Assembly (NCBI GenBank): GCA_020226215.1
Contig: CM035227.1
Span: forward strand, 23,873,866 to 23,937,865
Reading direction: 5' to 3'
DNA from: Sindora glabra
Lineage: Eukaryota > Streptophyta > Magnoliopsida > Fabales > Fabaceae
Length of the DNA stretch: 64,000 nt
Of the stretch, positions 1 through 13,560 are shown one piece after another. A program made the position numbers and the translations under genes. Within the stretch, counting starts at the first letter, position 1. Every line of letters begins with the position of its first letter. Under the pieces are notes generated by a model. The model worked only from the letters and a program-made list of their open reading frames with translations, was not told the DNA's origin and did not search any database.

Positions 1-2394
1 CAATGGCTTCAGCTAATGCTAATTAGTTAAAAAGAATCTCCTTTTATTTGACAAATCGTGACCCCTCCCACCCACTTTCCCTAATTTTTTTTCTTCCTTT
101 TTGGTGTAAAATTATTAAAGAGATTCCTCTTTCTTAATTTTTGCCGTCATTTCTGCATGTTCCTGATTTTTTTTTACCATTTATTATTTCTTATGTTTTA
201 TTTATTCATTTTCTGTGTATATATAAGCAAAGGACAATGAGAGTGCATTACTTGTGGCACTAAAAATTATATATGGCTTGTTTAACTTGTTTGGTGCTGC
301 CCTTGAAAATTCATAAAAGATACCTGATGAATTTGGAAAGGTTGCTGTGATATTAAAGTATAATTCAATTTAAGGAAACTACATTTTTCGCTTGACTTAC
401 TTTTATTTTCAAGTGTTAAAATTGACCCTACCAATGTTTTTTTATCATCGACATTTTATCTATTTAAAGTTTTTTCTCATCTAATTTTTAGTAGAAAATT
501 TCATGATATATGAATTAAATGAAGTCAAGTGAAATTTGCAGATAAAGTGTAAATTTTTTATACTTATGTGAATCGATATTAGAAATTCTAGATATTAATT
601 CATATAAATATAAAAAATTATATTTTACTCATATATAATTTTGTTTAAATTCATTTAATTTATTTGCTATATAATATTTTATAAAAAAATTAAATAAAAA
701 ATTTAGATGAATAAAATGTTAACATTATAGAACATATATAAATGAATTTTGATATTTAAAAATATAGGTAAATTAAATGAATATTAATAAAATTACAAGC
801 AGATGAATAGTATTTTTCTTTGAATTTATAACCCATTTCTTATGAAGGTTGTAATAGGAAGTTAGGATAGAACTACAAGTGTATCCAATTGTCATAGCTG
901 TTCTTAAATTAATTATTCGTGATTAGTTTGATTTAAATTGTCTTATATATGAAATTATTATTAAAAAAATGTAACTGAGAGTGAGAGATGGTTGCATTCA
1001 AGGAATAGTCATTGAAAGTAATAATGTGATTTTCAAAGGGAAAAAAAACGAAAGATAAATAAAAAAAAGGAAAAAAAATAGGACCAAAACAGGCAAACTA
1101 ACAAATACAAGTGGTCAGAGAGAGGATCATGAGTTGTATTAACAGGCTGGCTTGCGGCCAATACGGCAGTTTCTCCATGAAAAAAAGACATGGCAAAGGG
1201 AAAGTGAGAAGGGGATAAAGATTGAATGGTAGTTGGCAACATACAAGGAAATGCTGAGATTGCTAAGTGAAAGAAAATGCACAAACAATTGGTATTAATT
1301 TGCAATTTATTTTGGTGTTTTGTTTTTATAAAGAAAAGGAAGCAAATGCTTTTGGGAGGGCACAAATGTATTAAAGCAAAGGAAAATGAATCATAGAAAA
1401 GAGTATATAATAGTGACTGTAGAATATGCTATTTGGAGATCCTTTGCGCAAAAATATATGGTCCCCACAGCCCTTGTGATTGTTTCTGAAAGTGGTAGAC
1501 TGGTAGTTGCAGTTTAATATTCGTTTTCACATGCCATCCGTGCCGCTTACTTCTTGTTGTTTGTGGGTTAATCATGATTTTTGGAGGAAAAAAAAAAGTA
1601 TTTGATTATTGATATTAGACATCACTTTACTTTTAATGTTAATTACAAGCTTAGTCCGGAGATACAAGTGCATGATGTAGAATCCACACACTTTTATCTC
1701 ACTCAGTGAGACATGTATTTCACTTTTATAATTTATAAATTCATGTTGCTTACATTACCCATCTCACATACAATATGCAAATGACCATCTTCACATAGAT
1801 GTTTTTAATTCTAGTGTAATATTGAAAGTTTTAATACTATTATTTATATTTTTTTTACAAATTAAAAAATATTCTTATAATTTTAAAATCCATTAATTAA
1901 TTTATCAAAATATAATAAATAATAATATTAAATTAAAATTATTAATGTTTCTCATCTTTACATGTCGCTAACGCTGTTGTTATTGTCCCACGTGAGCAGA
2001 CCGAGAGCGCTGGGGGAGGAAGCACACCAAGCGTATCGAGTTCAAATTAGTACAACGATGAGAAAAGCTATTCCCTTCCAAAAAAAGCGAGTTGCAAAAC
2101 TAGTAAAAAAACCGTGTCCTTCATCTGTTAATTCATAAATGGACTTTGCTATTATTTGAGTACAACTGCTCCAGCTGTAACTTTATTGTTAATTCATAAT
2201 TGGACAATGCTATTAGGTTGTATTGATGATTTGGCTCCACAGAGAAGACAAGGCTCGTGGTGCCTTGGCATGGTTGCAATTATCTCATGAAATTGCGCAC
2301 AATTTGCATCCTCCAGGGTATCTCTAGTACATTATTACATTGGGAATGTCTAATTATTCATAATTAGACTTTGAAAAAAATGTGACAACGTCAT
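1..2394. other. Intergenic, no gene recognised
   Basis: AT-rich non-coding DNA. Open frames here are short, low in complexity and have no family resemblance. A slightly GC-richer patch around 1970-2060 and a stretch around 2221-2330 are not assignable. This region lies downstream of the minus-strand hydrolase gene. Confidence 0.6.
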
Positions 2395-2575
2395 TTGCAA
2401 CTTACTGGCATTGGCATTTGTCCCCACGGCAAGAGGGGCATTAATGACCCACCTATTTCATACATTGCAATGGTCGGAAGCCAATAATGCTCAACATGCC
2501 TTGGATTCGTCAATTTTATTTTTCACTGATTGCCAGTTATTAATTAATAACTACTGGGGTGGAGAGGAGAGCTGA
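2395..2575 (+). pseudogene. Possible LINE-type RNase H-like fragment
   Basis: Plus-strand translation from about 2425 gives a short open run with the pattern ALMTHLFHTLQWSEANNAQ followed by FFTDCQLLINN, then a stop near 2574. In plant LINE elements the C-terminal RNase H-like domain has a helix of the kind E-ALLxxLQWA followed by a strand ending in (S/T)DCQxLV, and this stretch resembles that. The region upstream is in other frames or lost. I read it as a decayed retroelement scrap. The match is short and rests on my recognition alone. Confidence 0.35.
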
Positions 2576-2764
2576 GTTTGTCAGTTTCACTGTGCGAGTA
2601 TCTTGATGCATTTATCTCTGATTCATTTTTGTCAAACTATGGGGTCTCCAGCTAAATTTAAGCAGATTGGCTTTGCATATTCAATAAATCTACTCCCACT
2701 CTCACATCCTTTAACAAAGCCACCGGGGCCCACAGAGCAAAATTCTTGCATATTCTGGAAGGTG

Positions 2765-5149
2765 TTAGTATCGTGAGGGAATAGGCTTATCTACTCTTCC
2801 AAGTGGTGACTGCTTGAACATGTCTTTGTTTTTTCCAAGATGAGACTTGATAAAAACCATGACTGTGCGGGTCAGCTCATCCTGATGAGAAGTGTATTCA
2901 TGATCAGCTCCTTCTATGATGCACAATTGATGATTATATATTAACCTAGCAAAATCTGAAGCATCTTCTGCTGGTACAATCTGGTCCATGGATCCATGAA
3001 CAGTCATCACACTGTGTATCAGCATTCACAAAAATTATAAGTAATGGAAGCACAGGAACATGGTTATTCAACTCTGTAACATTTCTGATGAAACAGATGC
3101 ATGTTGTTAGAGGTATATTTGACTCACCTGCAATCTTGAGGGATTAATAGGCAGGAAGCAGCAGTATCAGTAGATAGGCGGTCTAGCAAACTTTCTTCAG
3201 TGACCCGATATTGAAACTTCCCTATTATGAGAGGAACATGCTTATCAGCCTGATAAATGTAAACTTATGGAGAAACATCAAATATAAAGCAGTGGATTAA
3301 GACACACAAATCTTTTTGGTAGTCACTAGAGTGGTCACCTTGTAATGTGTGATTGGCCCTAAAGGTTCATGATAACAGTGGAAGAAAGGAGTAGTATGCT
3401 GACCAAGGGATATAACCCATTCAACATCAATTCAAAATTAAAGATGATCTGAACTATCTCAAAATCATTCCTGGCAAGAATGCAACAGTGTAGCCACAAG
3501 ACATTGACCTAGACATATTGCCATTGAGAAAGCCATCAATAATTTCATCTGGTAGCTCACCTCTTTTGTTCTTAACATCAATGAATCCATCTTGCTTGAT
3601 TCTTTGAATGAAATCTTTGCCTAAGCGACCTTCCATGCCTCTTGCCAAATTAAACCGAGCAGACATATTGACAACAATATGAACATCCTTGTACTTTGAA
3701 GCATACAAGAGCACTGCATTACCCCCTACACAAGCCATAATAAGCCACCCATGCATCAGTTTTTTCAACTGGACTTAAAAAATAACAAGTAATTTATAAC
3801 CCCAAATTGAGTTGAGGATAGCAAGCAGCTTACATAAGGTATGTTCAAATGCTTTCTTAGAGCAAACTTATATTCATCTACAGTTTAAGTCCTATCCATT
3901 TCTACCTTCTCAACAAATGCTTTGTTATACTAAAATTTCTACTCATGAAAGTCATGCTCTCATTTTCTCCTATTCTTTCGCGCTCTGTTGTACTTGTCCA
4001 ACCATATTGGGCCATTTTCCTCACCTGTTCAAGATTTCTCATTTTGGAACATGTCTTCTTTATGGTATTAAACATCTACCTCAAGATATACCTCTCCAAG
4101 AGCACATACCAAACAAATAACAAACCCGGAAAAAAAAAATCTAATCCTTTTTCTCATGTATCTCCACAGTTTCTTATCAATAAAATATGGTTCCCTGAAT
4201 AATTTTGCTTCAGAAAAAGGGGGGGGGGGGATAGTGGCTCCATAAGATTATAACTTCTTTATTAACATGGCAAAATCAAGAATGGAAACAACCAGAGTTT
4301 CACCTGTTTATAGGCCTTAATAGAAAACTGAAACATTCTTCATTTAGATAAATGTTAAATTGTATAGGAGTGACAGGCAATCTGCATTAGGGTTTCCTTA
4401 TATATTTGTCTATTTTCCTTGTTGTCTCTTCGTTCCACAAGTGTAAATTAAGTTTGACATATAAAAAAAGAGTTTTACTCCGACCTTTACTGTGACCAAC
4501 AATTGCTGCAACTACATATTTTTCCTCCCGGAAGTGTTGAACTACAGCTTGCAGGTCATCGGCTTCTCTATAGTAGTTACCATACTGAAATGAGCCTTCA
4601 CTTTCCCTAGAAGATAATAATACAAGCTTGCTCCATCAGCACCCACATCAATATCTGATCAGTATTGTTCAGCATTTCGATAGGAGGTCCACCTTCATGT
4701 ACCCTCAGATTTAAAAAAAAAAAAAACACCCCTATATTGAAACTCGTGATAAAGGAGGTGCTTTTCTTTTTTCATGTGGCTTCAGTAGATTTTGTACCAG
4801 TTATTTGTCAAATAATTGAAGTCAACATCAATAATAGCACTTAATAGAGCAGGCATCATTGACTTCAAAGGTAAGTTTTGTGAGCATGATTTGAACACCA
4901 ATTATAGAGGACAACATTGGTGCTTGGATTTATATGCTTATTTGCATTTAACAGGACAAAACAACAGAAAAAAAAGAAATAGATCGTTAATGGAAGTGAC
5001 AATTGAGGTCACCTGATGCATAAACCAAAGAGATTATGATCTTTACAGGTACTACATACACGTAGAAATCTGGACAAACCACTGCAGAACATAATATCTA
5101 TTACTTGACAACCAAAATGATTCAACTACCCAGAAAGATAGATATATAC

Positions 5150-5210
<61 letters not shown>

Positions 5211-6304
5211 TTTTACCTTGGGAACTCGTGCCAACACACAGATCACAAAACCTATTTCTTAACAATAACAATAATCATAACATACAAAACAAGCCAATCA
5301 ATAACCCAGGAATATACGTCTTTCTATTTCATTAAAAAAAAAAACCTGTAATTCATGGATATAAATCTCTTCCTTCAAAAAAAAGAAAAATGAAAAAAGG
5401 AAAGCTTACCCATTTCCAGCAAAGTCAAAACGGAAGGCATTAATTCCATCTTTTTCAAGAGCAGCAGCAAGGTTCACCATAGGAATTCGCTCCTAGAGAC
5501 AAAGTCATTGGGACATCTAATTAAGTTCAAGTCAATCAATTTCAACATATTATATGCACGTGCAGAGAGAGATTTATAAAACAGAAAATGAACTTAGGAC
5601 ACCTTGCTTCCATTAAGGTTGGGACTGTAACAGATAACGGCAACTCATGTTTTTTAAATAGAGCAACTTGTAGAGGTTTATTATATTCTGATCTATCTTA
5701 CTTTAGTGTGAAGATAGTTTTAGGTACATGTTATGTCAAGATTAACAACCTTAGAAGATTGGAACCCATGGCACAAAATAACAATCTCTGTTGATCCAAC
5801 ATCATGTAAAATACCCACAAGCTTTTCACCATTGTAGTTCTGTATCAAAAGTCTCCGTTTCTGACTTTCTGCAGAGTCTAAAGGATATGAGCAGAGTAAT
5901 AAAATCAGAACAAATCAAACAAACATTCACAAATCACTTAACCCCACTACAGTGGAAAATGAAAACACAAAGGAAGTTATTTTGGCACATCATAAAAATT
6001 ACTAGGAATCTACTTCATTGTAACTAGCTTTTCTCTAGCTAGACAGATCAAACCCTAATCACAGCAACGAAAATTACGTCTCTTAGCAATGAAATCCTCT
6101 GTAATTTCCAGCGATATCCGCGTAAAACAAGTAATTGGAACTTAAATTCAGTTACCTCAGTGACAATTTATGAAAAATTAAAGTGGGTATAATTCTGGGA
6201 GCCAAAATGGTTGAAATTTGATGATGACTGGGACGAAGAAGAAAGGACAAAGGCTCACCAGAATTGCGAACTGGTTGAAAAGAAGACGGACTCGGACGGG
6301 TCAT
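2765..6304 (-). CDS. Alpha/beta-hydrolase superfamily protein (serine hydrolase, 7 exons)
   Basis: Seven coding exons (minus-strand order): 6259-6304, 5750-5868, 5410-5492, 4485-4606, 3561-3725, 3128-3221 and 2765-3011. They join in frame through GT-AG introns into 291 codons plus a stop. Key residues: an oxyanion-loop HGFQSS at about 49-54, a nucleophile elbow GHSKGG with Ser122, an acid in GSMDQIVP (Asp219) and a catalytic His247 in EGADHEY. This is the layout of the plant serine-aminopeptidase-S33-like hydrolases, which are small soluble esterase- or lipase-like proteins whose substrate is mostly unknown. The intron between exons 4 and 5 splits the glycine codon right after GHSKG. There is no signal peptide: the N-terminus MTRPSPSSFQ is polar and could not be assigned to an organelle. 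The start is the first ATG of exon 1, which keeps frame through its donor. Nothing in the gene is visibly broken. Confidence 0.85.
5147..5206. repeat. (AT)n microsatellite in hydrolase intron 2
   Basis: An uninterrupted AT dinucleotide run of about 50 bases follows a short ATAC-type lead-in. It lies between hydrolase exons 3 and 4 on the plus-strand map. It produces spurious Ile-Tyr open frames on both strands. Confidence 0.95.
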
Positions 6305-6419
6305 GGCTGTGGGTTCAGTAATTCACACTAGTCAGCGCTCCGATCCTCAATGAGCAGACGAAACAACCGAATTCTCCCTTTGGAGGCTTGTTTGAATGGC
6401 AGCTTACATTATCTCTGTG

Positions 6420-8383
6420 TGTAAACTGCAATCGTCTTCCATGCGTACATTATATTACGTCAACAACAGTTAAACTAATTTATCTATTTCTAATAATTTT
6501 TAGGTAAATAATTTATAATGTAAGAAATATTTTAATTAAATTAATTTGTAAAATAATATAAAATAATATATTAATAAAAATAGATATATAAATTAAATTA
6601 ATTTATAATTATTTAAAAATTAAATTATATTAATATAATTAAAATATTTAAAAAATATAATATATAATATTTAATTAATTATATTTTATAAATTTATATA
6701 TTTATCTATTTACATAATTTTTATTTTATTATTATTTATAACAAAATTATAATTTCTTAAAATATAATTAATTATATTTTATAATATTATATAATTATTT
6801 ATATACATATTTTTACATATCTATAATTTAAAATAAGAGTATAATTATATTAAAATTAAATTAATAAAAAAATAAAAACAGATATAGAGAAAATTTAAAA
6901 AGATAGTATCCTATAAATTATAAATTACTTAAAATAATTTATTAGATTAAATTTTTTAATAAATTAGTGTATGAAATGTTTCAAGAGAGTAATTTATAAT
7001 AAATTATAAATTTATTTATTTATTAACCGAAGCGTAGTCTTAATCTAAAATTTGTATTAAAAAACAAGTCTGGTATTTTTTTTTTATGAACTAACTTATT
7101 GTCTTTAATTAAAGAGTAATTTGACGTTTTCGTTCTTGAAAGATATCTACTTTCTCAATCCTATTCTTTAAAAATATTTTTTTTCAATTTTATTTCATTA
7201 TTTTAATTTAAATCAATTAAATTATAATAGTAATTATTTATTAATTTATCGACAGAAAAACTTGAAATAGCATAACGAAGTTGTCACTCATCTCTTAAAA
7301 TATGATGCAGAAAACTAGATGAATTAATCTATAAGAGAAAAAAAAAAAAGCAACAGTAAACTCCCTTTTTTAAAAAAAATAATCTAAATGGAGCCTCTCA
7401 AAATCAGAGAGGCAAACAAAATCAAATCAAGAGTTCATATCATAATTATCTTTACATATAACATAACAAGAATAATAAATTAAAGAAATGTCTTCAGCAA
7501 GCAAAGGAATAATAACATTCTCCATTGGACTGCAATTGATATTTAAGTGGGATTGCATTTTTTGCCCTTTGTTGGCCAAGCAATAAACTCCCGTCACACA
7601 AATTCCTCTACTTTTCATTTCTATCACATTCACTATAAACTATGCCGCAAACTATCTAAGATAAAGCGCATGCGCATAAATAAAAAAAATCATAAAATTA
7701 TATACAACAAATAAAATCACAAAAATAAATCTAAAGCCATAATAATAATACAAAAGATCACGATCACAGATTTCCATAAATCACAATAATATAGGCCTAC
7801 CTCCAAAGTTAAAAAAATAAAAAATGAAGAGTGAAAATACTTAAGAGTTGAGAGAATCTTTGAAGCCTTGGTCATAGAAATCAATCAAATTTAACAGATA
7901 TTTAACGATATGATCCAATCGTTTCACCTCAGCTTCTCAATATATTCCTATCTTAAATTCGACACTAGAAACTATGACCCAAAAATACCCCAACATAAAA
8001 ACACAGTAGTAACACAAGGAACGACATCTGAACCTCGTTCCCTTATTAGAAAGGAGTCAGAGATCAATATTTGACCGTACAAGCTACGGCGTGTAAGGAA
8101 AATTGGATATGGCTATTGATTATTTTAAAATTAAAAATCTTTATAAAAATCAGTTAATCAAAATCTCACAAAAGAAGCAATAAAATTATTCAACAATGCC
8201 TCCAACCATATCGCTACCCACACTACTCTCCCTAGAGTCAATGTTGACTCCAGAGTACAAGAATTGAATTCCACTGACTACGACGGAACCCCAAGAGCCT
8301 CAAACAATGAATAGATTACTGTACGCACATTTCTTCTTACCTCGGATATTTTGCGGCAAGTCACCTATGTATATTAATAATAG
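6420..8383. other. Intergenic, very AT-rich
   Basis: 6480-7020 is almost pure A/T. 7280-8383 is somewhat more complex and lies directly 3' of FTSH4 copy A. I found no open frame with family resemblance. A donor-like site reading CCGAG|GTAAG on the minus strand near 8340 is not backed by a recognisable exon. Confidence 0.6.
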
Positions 8384-8566
8384 CTAAGAGCCCGCTGAAG
8401 CAACACCTTGAGCCCTCGCAGCAGCAGATGCTGCTGGGTTGGGAGATGGAGGCACTAGCTTGGATTGCGAGCAGTACTGTGCTTCAAATATCGGTGGCTG
8501 CTGCTGCTGCTGGCAGTTGACTTGGGCAAGCAAAGCCTTTATCTGACTTCTCGTCAGTGTTTCATG

Positions 8567-9059
8567 TGTAAGAATTTTATAATCCATAAAATATTTTAAT
8601 ACTCAAATAACCATAAATTTATAATCCATAAAATATTTTAATACTCAAATAACCATAAATTTATAAAGAGAAGTATAATAATTGCACAAATAAAATAAAG
8701 AGTTTTTGAATTATCTGATTTTCTTACTGCATCCATGATATCTAATTGTAAAATTGGTTGGATTATTGCCTACTCTTCCTCAAATAAATCTCAGAGAGAA
8801 TATTGAAAATTATAAAACTACAATATGATGAAAGATTGCAGATCATCTTATAAAGAGGTGGGTAGAGATCCTAACCCTAATTAAAATCTAATTAGGATTA
8901 ATTGGCTCATCACAATTAATTTAGAATAGTGTATATGCACACACTTTAGAGTTTTAATATAACACAAAGTCTAGGCATTATTATTATATTAATGACATTG
9001 AATTTATATTTAATTCAAATACATATTAAAATGTATTAGTCCACAAAATTTATTTTACA
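8567..9059 (-). repeat. 3' LTR of Copia 1 (493 bp)
   Basis: Pairs with 14930-15380. It is exactly 42 bases longer because a 42-base unit occurs twice in tandem at 8577-8618 and 8619-8660 and only once in the partner. The polypurine-like tract, on the minus strand AAATAGGAGAT, abuts it at 9060-9072. Confidence 0.93.
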
Positions 9060-9433
9060 ATCTCCTATTTGGACAATCACATTTTAATACATAATTTTGA
9101 ATTACAATATGTGGCCACAATTAAACAATGTCATTAATACAATTCATACCATTACAATCATTGGTCAAATATGAAATTTCATTAAATATATACTTGATTA
9201 TCTGATAGGGTTGAAAAGATATACATATATAAAATACCCATTTCAAAAGATCAAACAATATAAAATGTGTGCATAATCAATATATACAAAATGATCCGTG
9301 CATTCACCCAAGATGCTTTACAATAGTTTAAGACAGGGTCTTAATGTCTATATTGTCATAATACAATAAGTGCACTTTTTAATATAATAAAATGACAATA
9401 TTATAAAATATCGAGATCAACACAATTTTAGTT

Positions 9434-12400
9434 TCAAAATACACAAATACTTCTACTAACGAAAATATCAAAAGATTCAATAAGGCACAAATCCAATACA
9501 TGTCTTTTAAATATTCCTACAACTAGGCGTTTGGTTAATGGGTCTGCAAGCATACAATTTGTCAAAATATGCTCAATATGAGTAATATGCTCGTGTGTCT
9601 TCTCTCTCACAAATTGATATTTCATATAAAAGTGTTTTGTACATACATAACTTTTATTGTTTTGAGAGAAGTTAATAGCAGCAGTATTGTCGCAATAAAT
9701 GGTTAAGGGTTTTGAAATGCTTTCAACTAAGCAGAATTCAGAGATAAAATTCCTTAACCATATAGACTCTCGAGTGGCTTTATAATAAGCGACATACTCT
9801 ACTTCCATAGTGGAGGTTGTTGTTAAAGATTGTTTGACACTTTTCCACGATACAGCTCCTTCTGCAAGTATAAAGATATATCCAGATGTTGATTTCTTAT
9901 CATCTGGACAATCAGCAAAGTCAGAATCTGAATAGCCTGTACAAATCAGATTACTGGATCTTTTATAAGTCAACATATAATTTTTTGTATCTTATAGGTA
10001 CCTTATGACTTTCTTGACTGCTATCCAATATCTTTGACTAGGATTACTTAGGTACCTCCGAAGCACACTACTTGCAAAAGCAATATCTAGGTGTGTACAC
10101 ACCTGGGCATACATTAGACTACCAACAGCAGAAGCATATGGAACTATATTCATTTTAGATTTCTCATCACCATTTTGAGGACATTGGACTTTAGAAAACA
10201 CTTCACCCTTTTGAATAGGCGTAGCACTATGCGAGCATGAAGTCATGTTAAATCTTTTAAGCACTTTATCTATATATGCCTTTTGAGACAAACAAAGCAA
10301 ACCCCGGGATCTGTCATGATGGATCTCTATGCTAAGCATAAAAGACGCATTTACAAGATCCTTCATATCAAAATTCTGTGACAGTGCTAATTTTGTCTCA
10401 TTCAAAAGATTTATATCATTACTCGCAAGGAGAATATCGTCAACATACAACACAAGGATTATAAAATTGCCCGCACTCATCATATAATAGATGCATTAAT
10501 CCACTGCATTCTCCTTAAATCCAAGAGAGGACACAATCTCATGAAATTTGAGATACCATTGCTTGGATGCTTGTTTCAAGCTATATATCGACTTATTCAA
10601 CTTACACACTAAGTGTTCTTTTCCATTCTCTTGGAAATCATCTGGTTATTTCATATAAACTGTCTCCGACAGGTCACCATTAAGAAAGGCAGTCTTCACA
10701 TCCATTTGATGTAGCTCGAGATTAAGATGAGCCACCAAAGCCATTATAACTCGAAATGAGTCTTTGGTCGAGACTGGTGAGAAGGTCTCCTTATAATCAA
10801 TTCCTTTCTTTTGCGTGTAACCTTTAGCTACTAATCTGACCTTGTATATTTCAATTTCAGCTTTAACAGTCCGTTTGATTTTGAAAATCCACTTGCACCT
10901 AATTAGTTTACATCCTTCAGGTAGTTCCACCAAATCCCGTACATTATTCTTGTACATTGAATTTATTTCATCCTCCATGGCATGAATCCATTCGGAGGAA
11001 TTAGAACTCGAAACAGCTTCTGAAAAGCTAATAGGATCAGAATCGTCATTCACATCAAACTCATGTTCTTACAAATAAATGACGTAATCATTTGAAATTA
11101 CCTAATGCTGAGTTCTTTGTGATCTTTTCAAGGGAACTTCCATAATTTCTTCATTTGGTTCATTCACCAGTTGGATCAATTCAATTATGGGTTGGATTGG
11201 ATCAATTTGTGGTTCTATATGAGATGGTTCTTCAGAAGGCACTATCAGAGGATCAACACTTTGCTTATCAAGTGTTTGGGAGACATTGTTTTATTCTTTT
11301 CCTACTATTCGACTCATCCTCAAAGTAAACAGCACGATCTGGCTCAATAACTCTTGATAAATAGGATAGACAATAAAACCTACTTCCCCTTGAACCAATG
11401 CAATAACCTATGAAATACCCACTAATTGCTCTTGCTTCAAGCTTCTTAGTTTGTAGGTTATAAGGTCTAATTTTAGCTTTGTAGCCCTAAACATGAAAAT
11501 GTTTTAAGTTAGGCTTCTTACTATACACTAGCTCAGATGGAGTCTTTGGCACAAATTTGCTCGGAACTTAATTCAACACATATACAAAAGTTCTTAGAGT
11601 ATCACCAATTCTGGTAAAGTAGAATGAGTGAGTATGCATCGTACCATCTCTTTGAGTGTTCTATTCTGTCGCTCTACAATTCCATTCTGCTCTGGTGTGT
11701 TAGGCATAGTGTAACTAGCTTCAATTCCACATTCTTGCAAATATTTTGCAAAAGGATCAGGATTTCTTCCAGTTTCATCATATCTACCATAAAATTCACT
11801 GCCTCTGTCTGAATGTACTCCTTTGATTTGCTTTCCTAATTTTAGTTTAATTGCCACTTTGAACTTTTTAAAGGCTTCCAATGCTCCAAACTTTTAAATC
11901 TTGGTCCTTTTGCAAATATTTTGCAAAAGGACCAGGATTTCTTCCAGTTTCATCATATCTACCATAAAATTCACCGCCTCTGTCTGAATGTACTCCTTTG
12001 ATTTGCTTTCCTAATTTTAGTTCAATTGCCACTTTGAACCTTTTAAAGGCTTCCAATGCTCCAAACTTTTCAAAAAGAAGCTCTACCTATTCAAATCTCG
12101 AATAGTCATCAATGAAGGTGATGAAATACTTGAAGCCTCCCATTGCATTGGGTGAGATGGGCCCACACACATCAGTATGATCAATTCCAGAACACTTTCT
12201 TTCCTGGTCTTCTTCCCTTTTCTAGCTTTAACCGTTAGTTTTCCTTTGATGCAGTCCACACAAACGCTGAAATCTGACAAGTCAAGTTTAGGTAAAACTC
12301 CTTCTTTTATTAATCGTTCCATTCTTTCTTTAAAGATGTGGCTTAATCTTCTATGCCAAAGCATTGAAGAAGTTTCCTTTAATCTTAGTCTTTTATTTCC

Positions 12401-12751
12401 AATAATTGAGTTGATGGAATTTTTAAAAGCATTATCCAAATCAATTTTATATAAGACACTATTTAAAATACCAGTTCCAACAACACAGGAGTCATAATAT
12501 AACTTGAAATTATTATTCCTAAATAAACCTAAATATCCATCTTGGTCTAAACAAGTAATAGAAATCAAATTCCTTATCATGGAAGGTACAAAAATAACGT
12601 TTTTCAATTCTAAAACATGACCAATAGACAAATGTAAAGAAACAACTTTTATATGTTGAACTTGTATTTTGTCTCCATTTCCTAATCTCAAAGCTGTTTC
12701 ACCCTCACTTAGCCTCCTCGGATTTCTCAGCGTCTTTCTTCTTCTTTTCAA
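9434..12751 (-). pseudogene. Copia 1 pol relic (integrase, reverse transcriptase, RNase H)
   Basis: Broken into at least five open pieces. 12083-12751 carries the GAG-pre-integrase domain (LWHRRLSH, then CVDCIKGK). 11594-12056 carries integrase, with GVHSDRGGEF and PEQNGIVERQNRTLKEM. 10646-11053 carries the start of reverse transcriptase (CKWIFKIKRT, MDVKTAFLNGDL). 9992-10483 carries the catalytic YVDDILLASND. 9434-9976 carries RNase H (GYSDSDFADCPDDKKSTSGY, then ADPLTKRL). Domain order and motifs identify Ty1-copia. The integrase part contains a 159-base direct duplication. Confidence 0.92.
11737..12070 (-). repeat. 159-bp direct duplication inside Copia 1 integrase
   Basis: 11737-11895 and 11912-12070 are near-identical, offset by 175 bases, with a 16-base spacer. 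Both encode the integrase stretch AFK(K/R)FKVAI(K/E)LKLGKQIKG through GVHSDRG to FAKYLQ. The duplication disrupts the integrase frame and is not typical of the family. Confidence 0.92.
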
Positions 12752-12759
12752 GCCACTTC

Positions 12760-13560
12760 TTAAATTTGAAGTAGTCTACTCTTTTGTGCTCATACTTCTT
12801 GCAGAATTTACAGTTTCCTTTGAACATGGCTTTCTTTGGCTTATGTTGCTACTCCCTCACATCATTCTTCTTTCTTTCATGATTGGATTTCCCCTTATTA
12901 TCCTTTTGGAAGGGCCTATTTGTTTGCCTAGAACTCGAATCATGAGAGATGAAATTTGCCACTTGCATCTTTGTCTTCTTCATATCCTCTTCTGCTTAAG
13001 TCACTATAGAAATCATCTCATTAATGGTTCATTCTCCTTTCTGAGTATTGTAAGATGTTTTTAGCATATCAAATTGAGGAGGAAGCGACTCCAAAGCTTG
13101 CTAAATTAAGCACCTATCTCCCAAATCAACATTCATACTTTTCAATCAGCTGTAATAATGCATCAGTTTCATTATATGCTTCATAACACCACTTACTCCA
13201 TCATACACAATCTTCTCCAATAAAAACAGAAAATATCCCTTTTCAGCTTTATCAAACTTAACATATTTTTCAGCCACTGAATCCAAGAAAGCTTTCGCTT
13301 TCTAACTATCAGGAATACTCTGCCTAATAGTCTTATCAATAGTGTACTTTATCACCATTAGACAGATTCTATTAAAATGAGTCCATTTTTCATGTTGTGC
13401 TCTTTGGGCAGGGGTTGACTCTTCATTGATTTTCGGTTTCTCCTCACGCAAAGTCAGATCAAGATTAGATACTGTCAGATACAGTCTCAAGGATTTCACT
13501 TAGTCCTCATGATTGGTCACATTTAAAGTTTTCACAGAAGTCAGTTGCATAAGAACAGAA
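12760..13560 (-). pseudogene. Copia 1 gag relic
   Basis: The minus-strand piece at 13302-13499 resembles Copia gag (LTLREEKPKINEE, then HEKWTHFNRICLMVIKYTID). Near 12770-12830 the minus strand gives a zinc-knuckle-like CKFCKKYEHK. The frame between them is interrupted. In such elements gag forms the particle and binds RNA. This copy is not functional. Confidence 0.75.

Noticed and set aside
3812..4202. Two plus-strand open frames of 85-102 codons
   Set aside because: They lie in the intron between hydrolase exons 4 and 5 on the other strand and resemble nothing.
5052..5335. Open frames rich in Ile-Tyr on both strands
   Set aside because: They are translations of an (AT)n microsatellite inside a hydrolase intron.
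8060..8345. A possible exon with a CCGAG|GTAAG donor 3' of copy A
   Set aside because: The few in-frame residues (GDLPQNIRG) were too short to assign, and no neighbouring exon was found.
12669..13064. Plus-strand open frame of 131 codons, hydrophobic
   Set aside because: It lies antisense to Copia gag and integrase. Its hydrophobic look comes from the complement of a Lys-rich coding segment.
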